A stretch of 64,000 nucleotides of DNA from an uncultured Bacilli bacterium (lineage in GTDB: Bacteria; Bacillota_I; Bacilli_A; RF39; UBA660), in the NCBI GenBank assembly GCA_934098485.1, contig CAKOOH010000004.1, forward strand, positions 27,210 through 91,209, given 5' to 3'. Below, in pieces: positions 41,700 to 50,796 of the stretch. Within the stretch, counting starts at the first letter, position 1. Each line of letters starts with the position of its first letter. Position numbers and translations under genes: made by a program. The notes beneath the pieces are model-generated. The model was not told the origin of the DNA and made no database searches. It saw only the letters and a list, made by a program, of their open reading frames with translations.

Positions 41700-42797
41700 T
41701 TAAACATTAAATCTAAAATATACAATATCGCCGTCTTGCATTAGGTATTCTTTACCTTCTAAACGCATTTTGCCGGCTTCTTTAACTTTAAGTTCACTTC
41801 CACATTCTTTTAAATCATCAAAAGACATTACTTCAGCTTTAATAAATCCACGTTCAAAATCACTGTGAATTATTCCTGCACATTCTGGGGCTTTCATTCC
41901 TTTTTTAAAAGTCCAAGCACGGCATTCATCTTTACCGGAAGTGAAAAAGGTTTGAAGACCAAGTAAGTCATAAGTAGCAAAAATAAGTTTATCTAGGCCA
42001 CTATGGTTAATACCCATTTCTTTTAAGAAGTTTTCCTTATCATCATCATTCATTTCGGCTAGTTCGCTTTCCATTTTAGCACTAACGACAACAACGCCTG
42101 CGTTTTCTTTTCCGGCATATTCAGATACTTCTTTAGTATAGTCATTATAACCAGTAATAGCATCGTCTTCATTTACATTTGCCATATAGATAATAGGTTT
42201 TAAAGTTATAAGACAAAAAGGCTTTAAAATAAGAAGTTCATCTTTATCTAATTCTAAACGTCTAAGAGGAGTGTTTTCTAATAAAGCTTTTTCACATTTT
42301 TTTAAAGTTTGAAATTCTAATAATTCGCCTTTATCTTTAGTCATCTCGCATTTTTTAGCAATTTTACCAAGACGATTTTGAATAATTTCAAGATCTGCCA
42401 TTATTAATTCTAAGTTAATAATTTCAATGTCTCTTATAGGGTCAACTTTGCCTTCAACATGAATAATATCATTATTTTCAAAACAACGAACTACTTCAAC
42501 AATAGCGTCTACTTCTCTAATATGAGATAAAAATTTATTTCCTAAACCTTCACCTTTAGATGCTCCTTTTACAAGACCAGCGATATCAGTAAATTCATAA
42601 GTTGTAGGTACCACTCTTTCAGGAATATACAAATTTTCCAAAAATTCTAAGCGAGAATCAGGAACAGTTACAACACCAACGTTTGGATCAATAGTGGCAA
42701 AAGGATAATTTGCTGCTAAGATATTTTTCTTAGTTATAGCATTAAAAAGAGTACTTTTTCCGACGTTAGGTAAACCTACAATGCCTGCTTTTAACAT
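41700..42797 (-). CDS. ychF: Ribosome-binding ATPase YchF (OLA1 family)
   Basis: This 365-residue P-loop protein has G1 GLPNVGKST, a TDIAGLVKGAS switch region, the noncanonical G4 MANVNEDD that favours ATP over GTP, and the C-terminal TGS domain (AWTFKKGMKAPECAGIIHSDFERGFIKAEV ... GKEYLMQDGDIVYFRF). It binds ribosomes and is linked to stress control. The start is ATG 42797; a GTG three codons earlier is not favoured by the family's LKAGIVGLP start. Confidence 0.96.
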   Translation of the reverse strand: MLKAGIVGLPNVGKSTLFNAITKKNILAANYPFATIDPNVGVVTVPDSRLEFLENLYIPERVVPTTYEFTDIAGLVKGASKGEGLGNKFLSHIREVDAIVEVVRCFENNDIIHVEGKVDPIRDIEIINLELIMADLEIIQNRLGKIAKKCEMTKDKGELLEFQTLKKCEKALLENTPLRRLELDKDELLILKPFCLITLKPIIYMANVNEDDAITGYNDYTKEVSEYAGKENAGVVVVSAKMESELAEMNDDDKENFLKEMGINHSGLDKLIFATYDLLGLQTFFTSGKDECRAWTFKKGMKAPECAGIIHSDFERGFIKAEVMSFDDLKECGSELKVKEAGKMRLEGKEYLMQDGDIVYFRFNV

Positions 42798-42847
42798 ACT
42801 TTTCACTTCTTTCTTAATAAAACTTTAAACTTTATTTTAACACATTT

Positions 42848-43843
42848 TTATTTTTTTGATTCTAAAATTTCATTTTTTACTTTTTCAAGGTCAGGTTTAA
42901 CGCCTCTTTTATATAGAACCTGAATAATATCCATACCAGGGCCACGATTGCCTTCGATAATAACAGGACCATTTTCGCTTATGCCGACATCCCAACCAAC
43001 AACATTAACATTATCATTTACAGCAGCAGCTTCTTTTGTCATTTTAACAATTCCGTTCCAATAAGGGATTTTAAAACCATCTACTTTAACATGAGTTATA
43101 GAGGTTTCTTCGCTTTCATTTCCTTTTTTATCGATAGCGTTTCCTTCTAATGTACCATTTTCAATATTTACTTTGACTCCCATGCCACCTTGATGAAAAT
43201 TATCTACAATAGATTTACCACCGCCAATACGGGCTACGGCAAAGAGAATATCACTTTTTCCATTAATACATTTTGTTACAACTCTAACGGTATTTAAACT
43301 ATCAGGATTTAATTTGCTCCAAGTTTTATCTTGAATTACTAGTTCTTCTAATAAGCAATTTTCTTTATTTAAGTTTTCATAGAACTCTTTTAAATTTTTA
43401 ATCTTTTTGGTTTCGATTTTTTCTACATTAGCGCCACCTAAACCACTTATCGGTTTGCGAACTATGGCATCGTGGTTTTTAATAAATTCGGCTACTTTTT
43501 CATAACCATCTTCATATGACACAAAACTTCTTTTAGTGTATTTTTTAAAGTTTTTATGAAAGTTTACTTTGTTAGAAAAAAATGGTGCGTAATCCCAGTG
43601 AGCAGCTAATTTATAAAATTCATGTTGGTAACCGATTGTAGCATAAGTACTTCTTTCTTTAAATGATTTTTCGTAAAATTTATAATTTAAATAATCTTGC
43701 AAGCCGGATTTAAAAAACAAACAAGAAATGGCAGTATCAGCAAACATTAGAAGCGGACTTTTATGATTAGTTTTTGATAATTCCTTTAAAGATTCATAGT
43801 ATTTTTTGTAGTTCCCATTCTTAGCAAATTTAAGTAAACCCAT
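42848..43843 (-). CDS. ATP-grasp protein of the sugar-transfer-associated family
   Basis: The 331-residue protein matches the ATPgrasp_ST family often found among capsule and exopolysaccharide genes. ATP-binding blocks are DAIVRKPISGLGGANVEKI, LLEELVIQD, NPDSLNTVRVVTKC and the C-terminal VVGWDVGISENGPVIIEGNRGPG that holds the Mg ligands. It probably ligates an amino acid or a similar carboxylate to a sugar or peptide; the substrate is unknown. The start at 43843 (SD AGGTGA) is preferred over an upstream in-frame start at 43909, which would sit inside the htrA terminator. Confidence 0.82.
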   Translation of the reverse strand: MGLLKFAKNGNYKKYYESLKELSKTNHKSPLLMFADTAISCLFFKSGLQDYLNYKFYEKSFKERSTYATIGYQHEFYKLAAHWDYAPFFSNKVNFHKNFKKYTKRSFVSYEDGYEKVAEFIKNHDAIVRKPISGLGGANVEKIETKKIKNLKEFYENLNKENCLLEELVIQDKTWSKLNPDSLNTVRVVTKCINGKSDILFAVARIGGGKSIVDNFHQGGMGVKVNIENGTLEGNAIDKKGNESEETSITHVKVDGFKIPYWNGIVKMTKEAAAVNDNVNVVGWDVGISENGPVIIEGNRGPGMDIIQVLYKRGVKPDLEKVKNEILESKK

Positions 43844-43870
43844 GTTATCACCTAGATAAAAGTATAACAA

Positions 43871-43897
43871 AAAAAGACTAATGTTAAAAGTCTTTTT
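43871..43897 (-). terminator. Terminator after htrA
   Basis: AAAAAGACT and AGTCTTTTT form a stem, followed by TTT, on the minus strand at the htrA stop. Confidence 0.7.
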
Positions 43898-44999
43898 ATG
43901 CTTTATCACTTAAGGTAAGTGTTTTAGTCATTTCTTTTTTACCTCTAATGAATGTTACTTTAACTTTATCACCTACATTATATTTATATAGATAATATTT
44001 TAAGTAAGAAGAATTTTTAATTTCATAATCACCTAATTTGGTAATGACATCGCCTTTTTCTAAACCAGCTTCGCTAGCAGGACTACCTTTTTGAACATAG
44101 CCAACAACAGCACCTTTAGTTACTGATGAATCTAGGGTAAAACCATACTGCATCATTGCTTGGGTATCAGAAACATTTAAAGTTCCGACTCCTAAAAGAG
44201 GTCTTTCAATGGTACCATTTTTAATTAAATCTTCAGCGTAGTTTACAGCGTCTTCAATAGGAATTGCAAATCCCATGCCTTCGACGCCTTCACTTACAAG
44301 TTTCATATTAGTTATACCTATTACTTCACCATTAGAGTTAGCAAGTGGGCCACCTGAGTTTCCTGAGTTTATTGAAGCATCGGTTTGAATTACTTTCATA
44401 ACCCAGTTGCTAGCGCCATCAGAGGTTGTACCAACATCAACTAAACGATCTTTGCCACTTAAGATACCTCTTGTAACAGTCCAAGAATATTCTGAATCAA
44501 GAGGAGCTCCGATTGTAAATACAGTATCACCTAATCTAGTTTTTTCAGAGGCACCAATTTCCGCAACAGAAATAATTTTATCTTCATCTATTTTTAATAC
44601 AGCGATATCAGAGTATTCATCTTTACCAACTACTTCAACTTCGTATACTTGATCATTAGTGAATTTAACTTTTACTTTTTCAGCACTTGATACGACATGA
44701 TTATTGGTTAGTATATAAGCGTTTTTCTTATCTACTTTATAAACAAAACCAGTTCCACTACTAGTAAGTACGCCTTTTTTATAAGAGCCAACTATTACGA
44801 CAGCATCATATAATTTTTCTACTGAATCAGCAATGCCATTTTCGTTAACAGTTACTTCTTTTTCTGATTTGTTAATAATTGTTTGACTAAATAAGCCACG
44901 CTCGGCAACTAAGTAGTACATACCGCCAGCACCTAATAGTAAACATACAATTGTAATTATTAAATATTTAATCCATGAATTTTTATTTTCTTGTTTCAT
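43896..44999 (-). CDS. htrA: HtrA/DegP-type membrane-anchored serine protease
   Basis: The 367-residue protein has a single N-terminal membrane helix (12-30), a trypsin-like domain with His101 (NNHVVSS), Asp131 (SDIAVLKI) and Ser215 (GNSGGPL), and one C-terminal PDZ domain (about 270-360; GYVQKGSPASEAGLEKGDVI). It degrades or refolds damaged exported proteins at the membrane surface. In many Firmicutes it sits between walJ and rlmH; here it follows an Abi-family gene by 13 bases. Confidence 0.95.
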   Translation of the reverse strand: MKQENKNSWIKYLIITIVCLLLGAGGMYYLVAERGLFSQTIINKSEKEVTVNENGIADSVEKLYDAVVIVGSYKKGVLTSSGTGFVYKVDKKNAYILTNNHVVSSAEKVKVKFTNDQVYEVEVVGKDEYSDIAVLKIDEDKIISVAEIGASEKTRLGDTVFTIGAPLDSEYSWTVTRGILSGKDRLVDVGTTSDGASNWVMKVIQTDASINSGNSGGPLANSNGEVIGITNMKLVSEGVEGMGFAIPIEDAVNYAEDLIKNGTIERPLLGVGTLNVSDTQAMMQYGFTLDSSVTKGAVVGYVQKGSPASEAGLEKGDVITKLGDYEIKNSSYLKYYLYKYNVGDKVKVTFIRGKKEMTKTLTLSDKA

Positions 45000-45012
45000 T
45001 TTTTTGTCCCTT

Positions 45013-45942
45013 CTAACAGTCTACTAATTCTTTAAAATTAGTAGGAAAACCCATTGTATCTAAAACTTTATTAATTGAGATTACATTTAGTTTACCCGCA
45101 AGAACATCAACTTCATAACTTAATTCACTTACTAATAATCTAAATTCATCATCTCTCAATAACTGTTTTAAAATAATTAGTAAGGCAAAAACATCATCTT
45201 TGCCATAAATATATTCTCCGTCACAAACAGGAATATCTAAGTAAGCATGATATTTTGTGTCATTAATTGGTTTTTGATTATGATGATCATATAATATATC
45301 TTCATGGGCACATAAATTACGATAATTTGCTAAAATTGGTAAATAGGTAATTAGTGTATCTGGTTCAATATTATATACTTCAGCGATTTCTTTTTCGTCT
45401 TCTTTTTTCATAATCATATATAGCTCGCTTACGATACCAAATGATAATACTTTTACTACAACCCATAAGGGGATATAACCATAATTATATAAATAGTGAG
45501 AAGTTGCTGAGTGCTGCTTGCCGTTAATTCTAATTTGCCTTTTCATCTTATGAAGCAAATCATTTACTTGCCCCTGTTTTTCGGGATCATGAGTAAAGTT
45601 TGACGGTTTTAAATAATCTTTTTCTCGATAACCGTAATTTTTAGATAGCTGGTATGAAAAAATACTCTTCATATTATTCTCAACAATTAAAAGATTTTTA
45701 AACAAAATATTTCTAATTTGTCTATCGAAATTAAATAAAGCATGCAATTCTCTAAAGTTAGTATTTGGAATAAACATTCGATCATTTTCACTTTTTAAAA
45801 ATAAATGTCTATAGCCACTTATAAAAAAGTAGTTTTCACGAATAAGAATGTCTTTAGCAAAATCAAAATCATCAATTATCATGCCTTTATTTTGGAGAAT
45901 TTCAATTTGCTCTTCAATTGTTCTAAATACCTTTGCTCTCAT
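45013..45942 (-). CDS. Abi_2-family (AbiD/AbiF) HEPN-type phage-resistance protein
   Basis: The 309-residue protein matches the AbiD/AbiF abortive-infection family: an N-terminal EEQIEILQNKGMIIDD segment, RENYFFISGYRHLFL, DRQIRNILFKNLLIVENNMKSIF, and the C-terminal LANYRNLCAHEDILYD. The R208-x4-H213 motif (RNLCAH) is the HEPN ribonuclease signature. Proteins of this group cleave RNA, and some respond to phage infection. Here it is a single gene between htrA and the cwlD-like amidase, with SD AGGTGG; no antitoxin is obvious. Family is clear, phage defence is inferred. Confidence 0.85.
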   Translation of the reverse strand: MRAKVFRTIEEQIEILQNKGMIIDDFDFAKDILIRENYFFISGYRHLFLKSENDRMFIPNTNFRELHALFNFDRQIRNILFKNLLIVENNMKSIFSYQLSKNYGYREKDYLKPSNFTHDPEKQGQVNDLLHKMKRQIRINGKQHSATSHYLYNYGYIPLWVVVKVLSFGIVSELYMIMKKEDEKEIAEVYNIEPDTLITYLPILANYRNLCAHEDILYDHHNQKPINDTKYHAYLDIPVCDGEYIYGKDDVFALLIILKQLLRDDEFRLLVSELSYEVDVLAGKLNVISINKVLDTMGFPTNFKELVDC

Positions 45943-46021
45943 ACGGTTCCACCTATTTTAAAATTATATCACAAGTTGCAGTTAAATTATAGCGGTATTT
46001 TATGAAAATAATATGAAAATG

Positions 46022-46678
46022 TTACTTATAATAATTAATTATTCCCGTGATAATACTCTGAGATAACTCTTTTTGATATTTTTCATTTTTTAATTTTTTT
46101 AATTCTTCAGGGTTAGAAATAAAACCGCATTCAATTAGTACTCCAGGGACATTTAATTTATCGTACATATAGGTTTTAGGGACTTTTTTTATTTCACGAT
46201 CGTTTTTGGTGTATTTGTTTAAACTATCTTGAATGGATGATGCAATTTTTATATTTTCATTTACTACTTTCGAATAAAATACTTGCGGTCCAGAGTATTT
46301 AGCATTTTTATAGTAATTTTGATGAATAGATAAATACATATCGGCTTTAGAGTTATTAATAAGGGCGATGCGACTATCAAAATCACTTTTCTTACGATAT
46401 AAAGCGTTAGGTTTACTTAAATCATAATCACCATCTCTAGTTAAAAAAACGGTTGCTCCCATATTTTCTAATTCTTGTTTTAAAACTTTACTAATATCTA
46501 AATTTAAAGTTTTTTCATCGATATTATTGTGAGATGTTCCTCTATCTTTGGAACCATGACCAGGGTCTATATAAAAGGTTTTGCCTAATAAAGGAAAGTT
46601 TAAACTTCCGGCATTAACTTTAAATATTGATAAAATTATAAATAATAATATAAGAATTATAAACACAATTTTCTTCAT
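46022..46678 (-). CDS. cwlD: N-acetylmuramoyl-L-alanine amidase, CwlD-like
   Basis: The 218-residue amidase has an N-terminal signal anchor and an Amidase_3 domain: zinc ligands His41 (YIDPGHG), Glu55 and His119 (LSIHQN), with catalytic Glu183 in LIECGFISN. The length, the SLNFPLLGKTFYIDPG lead-in, the YRKKSDFDSRIALIN block and the PKTYMYDKLNVPGVLIECGFISNP ending follow Bacillus CwlD, which makes muramic-delta-lactam in spore cortex. A general vegetative amidase cannot be excluded. Unusually, no SD is visible before the ATG, and the YitT terminator ends 13 bases upstream. Confidence 0.78.
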   Translation of the reverse strand: MKKIVFIILILLFIILSIFKVNAGSLNFPLLGKTFYIDPGHGSKDRGTSHNNIDEKTLNLDISKVLKQELENMGATVFLTRDGDYDLSKPNALYRKKSDFDSRIALINNSKADMYLSIHQNYYKNAKYSGPQVFYSKVVNENIKIASSIQDSLNKYTKNDREIKKVPKTYMYDKLNVPGVLIECGFISNPEELKKLKNEKYQKELSQSIITGIINYYK

Positions 46679-46691
46679 ATTTAAATATATG

Positions 46692-46718
46692 AAAAAAAGA
46701 TATTTTTTAGGTATCTTT
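46692..46718 (-). terminator. Terminator-like hairpin at the end of the YitT gene
   Basis: AAAGATA and TATCTTT form the stem, followed by a T run on the minus strand. It lies directly before the amidase start, so it may attenuate that gene. Confidence 0.55.
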
Positions 46719-47558
46719 GTTTAGCTTTTTGTCTAAGGATAAATTTTTATTGATGGCTTCATAATTATCTATTATAGATATAAAAGCATGGGAATCAATT
46801 ATGGTAACGCCTTCTTTTAAGCGATAATAATCTTTGGTATCAATAACTGTCATGATAATTTTGTTTTTCTGATTAGAAAAGCCACCTTTAACATTTATTT
46901 CTGTATAATCGCATTCTAGTTCATTTATTAAATAATCTTTTATTTCATCAGGTTTTTCGGTAATAATATAAAAGGTTTTGCTGGTGCTGATTCCTATTTT
47001 AGATTTGGTAGACATATAAATAATAATTATGATCGCAATAGCGGAGTAAACAGCACTTTCGATACTGATTATAAATGAAGTAAGTAAAACAATTATAACT
47101 TCAAAAGCATAAGAAAATGATTTATCTTTATAAATTCTGGTACTATTAAAAACATCTTGAAGTATATCAATGCTACTAGCACTTAGGCCTTCTTTATATA
47201 TTAAACTTGAACCATAACCGATAATAGCGGAACCACTGATGGTAAGCAGAATTGTTTCTAAGTTTTCAAAAGTGATAAGGCTGGATATTTTTTGTGTTAA
47301 AAGAATAAATATAGGAATTAAAAGACTAGGAAGAAGATATTTTAATGTTTTCTTTTTGCCTTCAACTATTAAGGAAATTAAAATTAATCCTAAGTTTACA
47401 ATTAATATAAATAAAGCCGGATTGTAACTAGTTATATAGTTAAATAATAAAGCAGCCCCATTTATGCCATTACAGATTAAATCAGTAGGAGCAAAAAATA
47501 TATTAAATCCTAAAGCTATAAGCAAACTTCCGATAACAATATTAAAATATCTTTTCAT
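46707..47558 (-). CDS. YitT-family membrane protein
   Basis: The 283-residue protein has five to six N-terminal helices (LLIALGFNIFFAPTDLI, PALFILIVNLGLI and so on) and a C-terminal soluble DUF2179 domain (STSKTFYIITEKPDEIKDYL, DYYRLKEGVTIIDSHAFI). The family is common in Firmicutes and its function is unknown. It lies 22 bases downstream of the prfB stop, with no terminator between, so it may be read from the prfB promoter. Confidence 0.86.
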   Translation of the reverse strand: MKRYFNIVIGSLLIALGFNIFFAPTDLICNGINGAALLFNYITSYNPALFILIVNLGLILISLIVEGKKKTLKYLLPSLLIPIFILLTQKISSLITFENLETILLTISGSAIIGYGSSLIYKEGLSASSIDILQDVFNSTRIYKDKSFSYAFEVIIVLLTSFIISIESAVYSAIAIIIIIYMSTKSKIGISTSKTFYIITEKPDEIKDYLINELECDYTEINVKGGFSNQKNKIIMTVIDTKDYYRLKEGVTIIDSHAFISIIDNYEAINKNLSLDKKLNKDT

Positions 47559-47579
47559 TTTTTACCTCTTTTTATACTT

Positions 47580-48672
47580 TTATTTTTTTAGTTTTAAATA
47601 GGCTTCCATAAAACCTTTGATGTCCCCATTTAATACGGCATCGGCATTGGAAGTTTCATAATTTGTTCTTACATCTTTGACTAGTTTGTAAGGCTCTAGT
47701 GTATAGTTTCTAATTTGACTACCAAATTCTATATTACTATGATTTTTAAGTTTATCAATGCTTTCTAAATTATTTTCCTCTAGAAGTTTTTCTAATTTAC
47801 TGGTTAGAACACTCATGGCAGTGGCTTTATTTTTTATTTGACTTCTTTCGTTTTGACAGGTTACAACAATACCGGTAGCTAGATGGGTAATGCGAACCGC
47901 TGAATCAGTGGTGTTAACTCCTTGGCCACCTTTACCACTTGAGCGATATACGTCTACTCTGATGTCTTCGGGTTTAATAGTGATTTTATCAGAATAAGTG
48001 ATTTCAGGAATTATTGAAACAGCAGCAAAGGATGTGTGCCTTCTTTTATTAGAATCAAAAGGACTTATACGAACTAAGCGATGAACTCCTTGTTCTCCTT
48101 TAAAGAAACCATAAGCATAAGGCCCAGTGATTTTTAAAGTTACGCTTTTAATGCCAGCTTCTTCACCTTTTTGATAATCTAGTTCATCATAATGATAACC
48201 ATTTTTATCGCAAAACATTTGGTACATACGAAGAAGCATTGATGACCAGTCACAGCTTTCCGTGCCACCAGCACCAGGATGAATTTCTAAGAAACATGAT
48301 AAAGCATCATATTTGTCAGTGAAAAAGGTTTCGATTTCTAGTTCATCAATGGCTTTTTTCAATTCATCATAAAGGGCTTTTAATTCGTCTAACTCGTTAT
48401 TATCATTACTGGTTAAGATAGATAAAATATCTTTGATGCCATCTAGTTTGTTTTTTAAGCTTTCATAATTTTCTACACTTCTTTTTATTGTGGTTAGTTC
48501 AAGGTTTATTTCATTTGCTTTGGTAATATCAGCCCAGATGGTTTCGTCATGAAGTTTTTGCTCTAAAGATGCAATTTGTTTTTGCTTTTCATCAAAGTCA
48601 AAGTGACCTCCCAATAGTAGTTAGTTTTTCATTTAATGCATTAAAATTATTTTTTAATTCGGATATATCCAT
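47580..48672 (-). CDS. prfB: Peptide chain release factor 2 with programmed +1 frameshift
   Basis: RF2 frees nascent proteins at TAA and TGA. The full protein starts at ATG 48672 (SD AGGTGA). It reads 24 codons to an in-frame TGA at 48598-48600 inside CTT TGA C, then shifts +1 to continue as DFDEKQKQIA, giving about 363 residues. An SD-like GGGAGG just upstream of the slip site stimulates the shift. This is the classical autoregulation: low RF2 raises the shift. The tripeptide SPF (codon recognition) lies in LVRISPFDSNKRRH and GGQ lies in GKGGQGVNTTDSAVR. The use of TGA as a stop here shows a standard code. Confidence 0.95.
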
Positions 48673-48760
48673 GGTATCACCTAATATGATTTTAACAAAT
48701 TTTGCTGATAAAATCTATAATCACTAAATTTATTTGTTTTTAAACGCTTTAATAATGATA

Positions 48761-48990
48761 TCAGGTATTAACAACATTTTCTAAAACTTTATCAACTTCA
48801 TATCTTTTTATTAGAGTTTCTTTAGTAATTAAGGAGTTTTTTTGGGCAATTAGCAAGTCATTATATTTCATAATAATTCTTTCTTAAAAGGTATTATAAG
48901 TCTTAATTTAAACATCCATAATGGCATAGAAGCTGAAATATTTAATCTCGGGATATGATATTTATCATCTGTAATTTTTAAGTGTTTTTT
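48761..48990 (-). pseudogene. Eroded two-gene remnant downstream of NERD gene
   Basis: Reading the minus strand from 48990, an ATG followed by seven A is out of frame by one base with an open segment (HLKITDDKYHIPRLNISAS then MPLWMFKLRLIIPFKKELL) that ends at a stop overlapping a new ATG as ATGA. The second frame (48761-48871) reads MKYNDLLIAQKNSLITKETL and then stops after 36 residues. The coupling suggests two formerly overlapping genes, one with only its end left and one with only its beginning. The second resembles the N-terminus of winged-helix antitoxins of the AbiEi type, but this is weak. Nothing else is seen in the 330-base gap apart from the prfB leader. Confidence 0.35.
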
Positions 48991-49003
48991 TCATTATAAT
49001 ATT

Positions 49004-49957
49004 TTACTTTCTGTTATTTATAATTTCTATAATTTCGCTGCCATGAAGATTCATTTTAACGTTAGGTAAAATCTTAGCATTTGCTAGTTCATCAGGAGTG
49101 CTAGGCATTAATTCAATGATTTTTCGCATTTCTTCATCAGTAAAAATATAATAAGCTGGTACATTCATTGTTTTCGCTTTTTCTTTTCTAAAAGATTTTA
49201 ATTTTTCTTCAATTTCTTCTTTATTAACTTCTATTTCTTTATTTTCATTTTCAAAAGTTTCATTTAACTTTAAGAAACCACTTGCCATTTCTAACATTCT
49301 CTTTTGACTAGTGTAATATGAACTATCTATTTTAGATATATCTTTTTTTATGTGATTTACAAGTTCATCAACCCGAATAATTTTTTCTTTTAATTTTTGA
49401 GGTGCATATTTAATATTTAAGATAGATTTGTCATTGGCAAGGACAACTAATGACTGATACCATCTATCAAAATTATTGGAAGGGAAAAACGTTTTAAATT
49501 TTGAGTTAGTCGCAAGCCAAATTTTCTTTAAAACATCGATATGTCTCATGGCCTGAGTATAAGGAGAATAAATGGCCTCTTTATATTTCTTTCCATTAAG
49601 TTCATATTCTCTTTGAAATTGGCCTTCACTATTTACGGTTATATTGCCATAAAGATTTTTACATTCTACTAAATATATGTAGCCTTTAGTTACTATAACA
49701 TAATCTATTTGAGCGGTCATATCTTCATATTTTATATTGATATCATGTAAGACATACATCCCAATATTAGCATGCTTTAATTCGAAAATAATATCTTTTT
49801 CGCCTTGCAAACCATATTCAAGAAGTTTTAAATCCTTTTTAGCCTTTTCATCTTGAGGATTTTTTTCTAATAATTTCTGCAAGTCTAATATTTGATTTTC
49901 TAAATTACTATTTTCTTTTAAAAAGATTGTTTCGGTAAATTTTTTAAATAATTCCAC
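49004..49957 (-). CDS. NERD nuclease-related protein with C-terminal HRDC-like domain
   Basis: The 317-residue protein has an N-terminal coiled-coil region, a NERD domain (GLQGEKDIIFELKHANIGMYVLHDINIKY, then AQIDYVIVTKGYIYLVECKN, with the Asp and ECK catalytic pattern of restriction-endonuclease folds), and at the C-terminus an HRDC-like segment (PAYYIFTDEEMRKIIELMPST, PDELANAKIL). HRDC binds DNA and is usual in RecQ helicases. The start is GTG 49957 with GGGAG nine bases upstream. It is divergent from the Ku/LigD operon, so it may belong to DNA-end processing; that link is inference. Confidence 0.82.
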   Translation of the reverse strand: MELFKKFTETIFLKENSNLENQILDLQKLLEKNPQDEKAKKDLKLLEYGLQGEKDIIFELKHANIGMYVLHDINIKYEDMTAQIDYVIVTKGYIYLVECKNLYGNITVNSEGQFQREYELNGKKYKEAIYSPYTQAMRHIDVLKKIWLATNSKFKTFFPSNNFDRWYQSLVVLANDKSILNIKYAPQKLKEKIIRVDELVNHIKKDISKIDSSYYTSQKRMLEMASGFLKLNETFENENKEIEVNKEEIEEKLKSFRKEKAKTMNVPAYYIFTDEEMRKIIELMPSTPDELANAKILPNVKMNLHGSEIIEIINNRK

Positions 49958-49988
49958 TGTTACTCACTCCCTCTTTTTTTATATTTTA

Positions 49989-49997
49989 ATTATAGCA
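49989..49997 (-). promoter_or_regulatory. Extended -10 promoter of the NERD gene
   Basis: TGCTATAAT on the minus strand lies 32 bases before the GTG start. Confidence 0.58.
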
Positions 49998-50049
49998 TAT
50001 ATAGCACATAATTTCTTACTTAAAGGAAATACTAATATTAGGTGGTTTT

Positions 50050-50796
50050 ATGGCTAATATTCATAGTAATATTTCATTTGCATTAGTAAATATTCCGGTT
50101 GTAATGAATCCAGTAATAAAAAATAATGATACATCTTTTAATCAACTTCATACTAAATGTATGCATAGAATTTCTTATGTGAAATATTGTCCGCATTGTA
50201 AAAGTAATATAAAGGAAAAAGACATTATTAAAGGTTATGAATACGAACCTAGTAAGTATGTGGTTTTTTCTAAAGAAGAACTTAATAAACTTAGACCAGA
50301 AAATGAAAAAGAAATGGAAATTATATCATTTGTGCCCTTAAAGGAAATTGATCCAGCATATTTTGAAAAGAGTTATGTTATTAATATTGAAGGAAAAGGA
50401 AAAGCGTATCATTTATTTTGTGAAGCACTTAAAAAAAGTAAATTAGTGGCGATTGCCAAAACCGTTATTAGTAGCAAATTTTATTATTGTGTTTTAAGAT
50501 ACATAAATAATGAAATTATTATGACTACCCTTTATTTTGAAGAAGAAGTTAACATGCCTTTAGATGATGCAAGTTATAAGGTCGATGAAAAAGAACTTAA
50601 TTTAGCACTTAAAATTATTGAATCTTTAAAAGGAAAGTTTGAACCACAAAAATACAAAGATGAATATCAGGATAATATTAAAAAAGCGATTAATGATAAA
50701 ATTGAAGGAAAGCAAGTTAAGGGTAATAAAAAGAATAAGAAAAAGCGTATTAATGATTTGATGGAAGCTTTAGAAAAGAGTTTAAAAGATAAGTAA
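50050..50796 (+). CDS. ku: Bacterial Ku, non-homologous end-joining protein
   Basis: The 248-residue protein has the bacterial Ku core: SNISFALVNIPVVMNPVI at the start, CMHRISYVKYCPHCKSNIKEKDIIKGYEYEPSKYVVFSKEEL (a Cys pair that may bind zinc), and a C-terminal Lys-rich tail (KKNKKKRIND). It encircles DNA ends and recruits LigD. The start has SD AGGTGG. Its stop overlaps the ligase start as TAATG. Confidence 0.95.
   Translation: MANIHSNISFALVNIPVVMNPVIKNNDTSFNQLHTKCMHRISYVKYCPHCKSNIKEKDIIKGYEYEPSKYVVFSKEELNKLRPENEKEMEIISFVPLKEIDPAYFEKSYVINIEGKGKAYHLFCEALKKSKLVAIAKTVISSKFYYCVLRYINNEIIMTTLYFEEEVNMPLDDASYKVDEKELNLALKIIESLKGKFEPQKYKDEYQDNIKKAINDKIEGKQVKGNKKNKKKRINDLMEALEKSLKDK

Noticed and set aside
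42848..43909. Longer ATP-grasp protein starting at 43909
   Set aside because: The extra codons run through the htrA terminator; ATG 43843 has AGGTGA.
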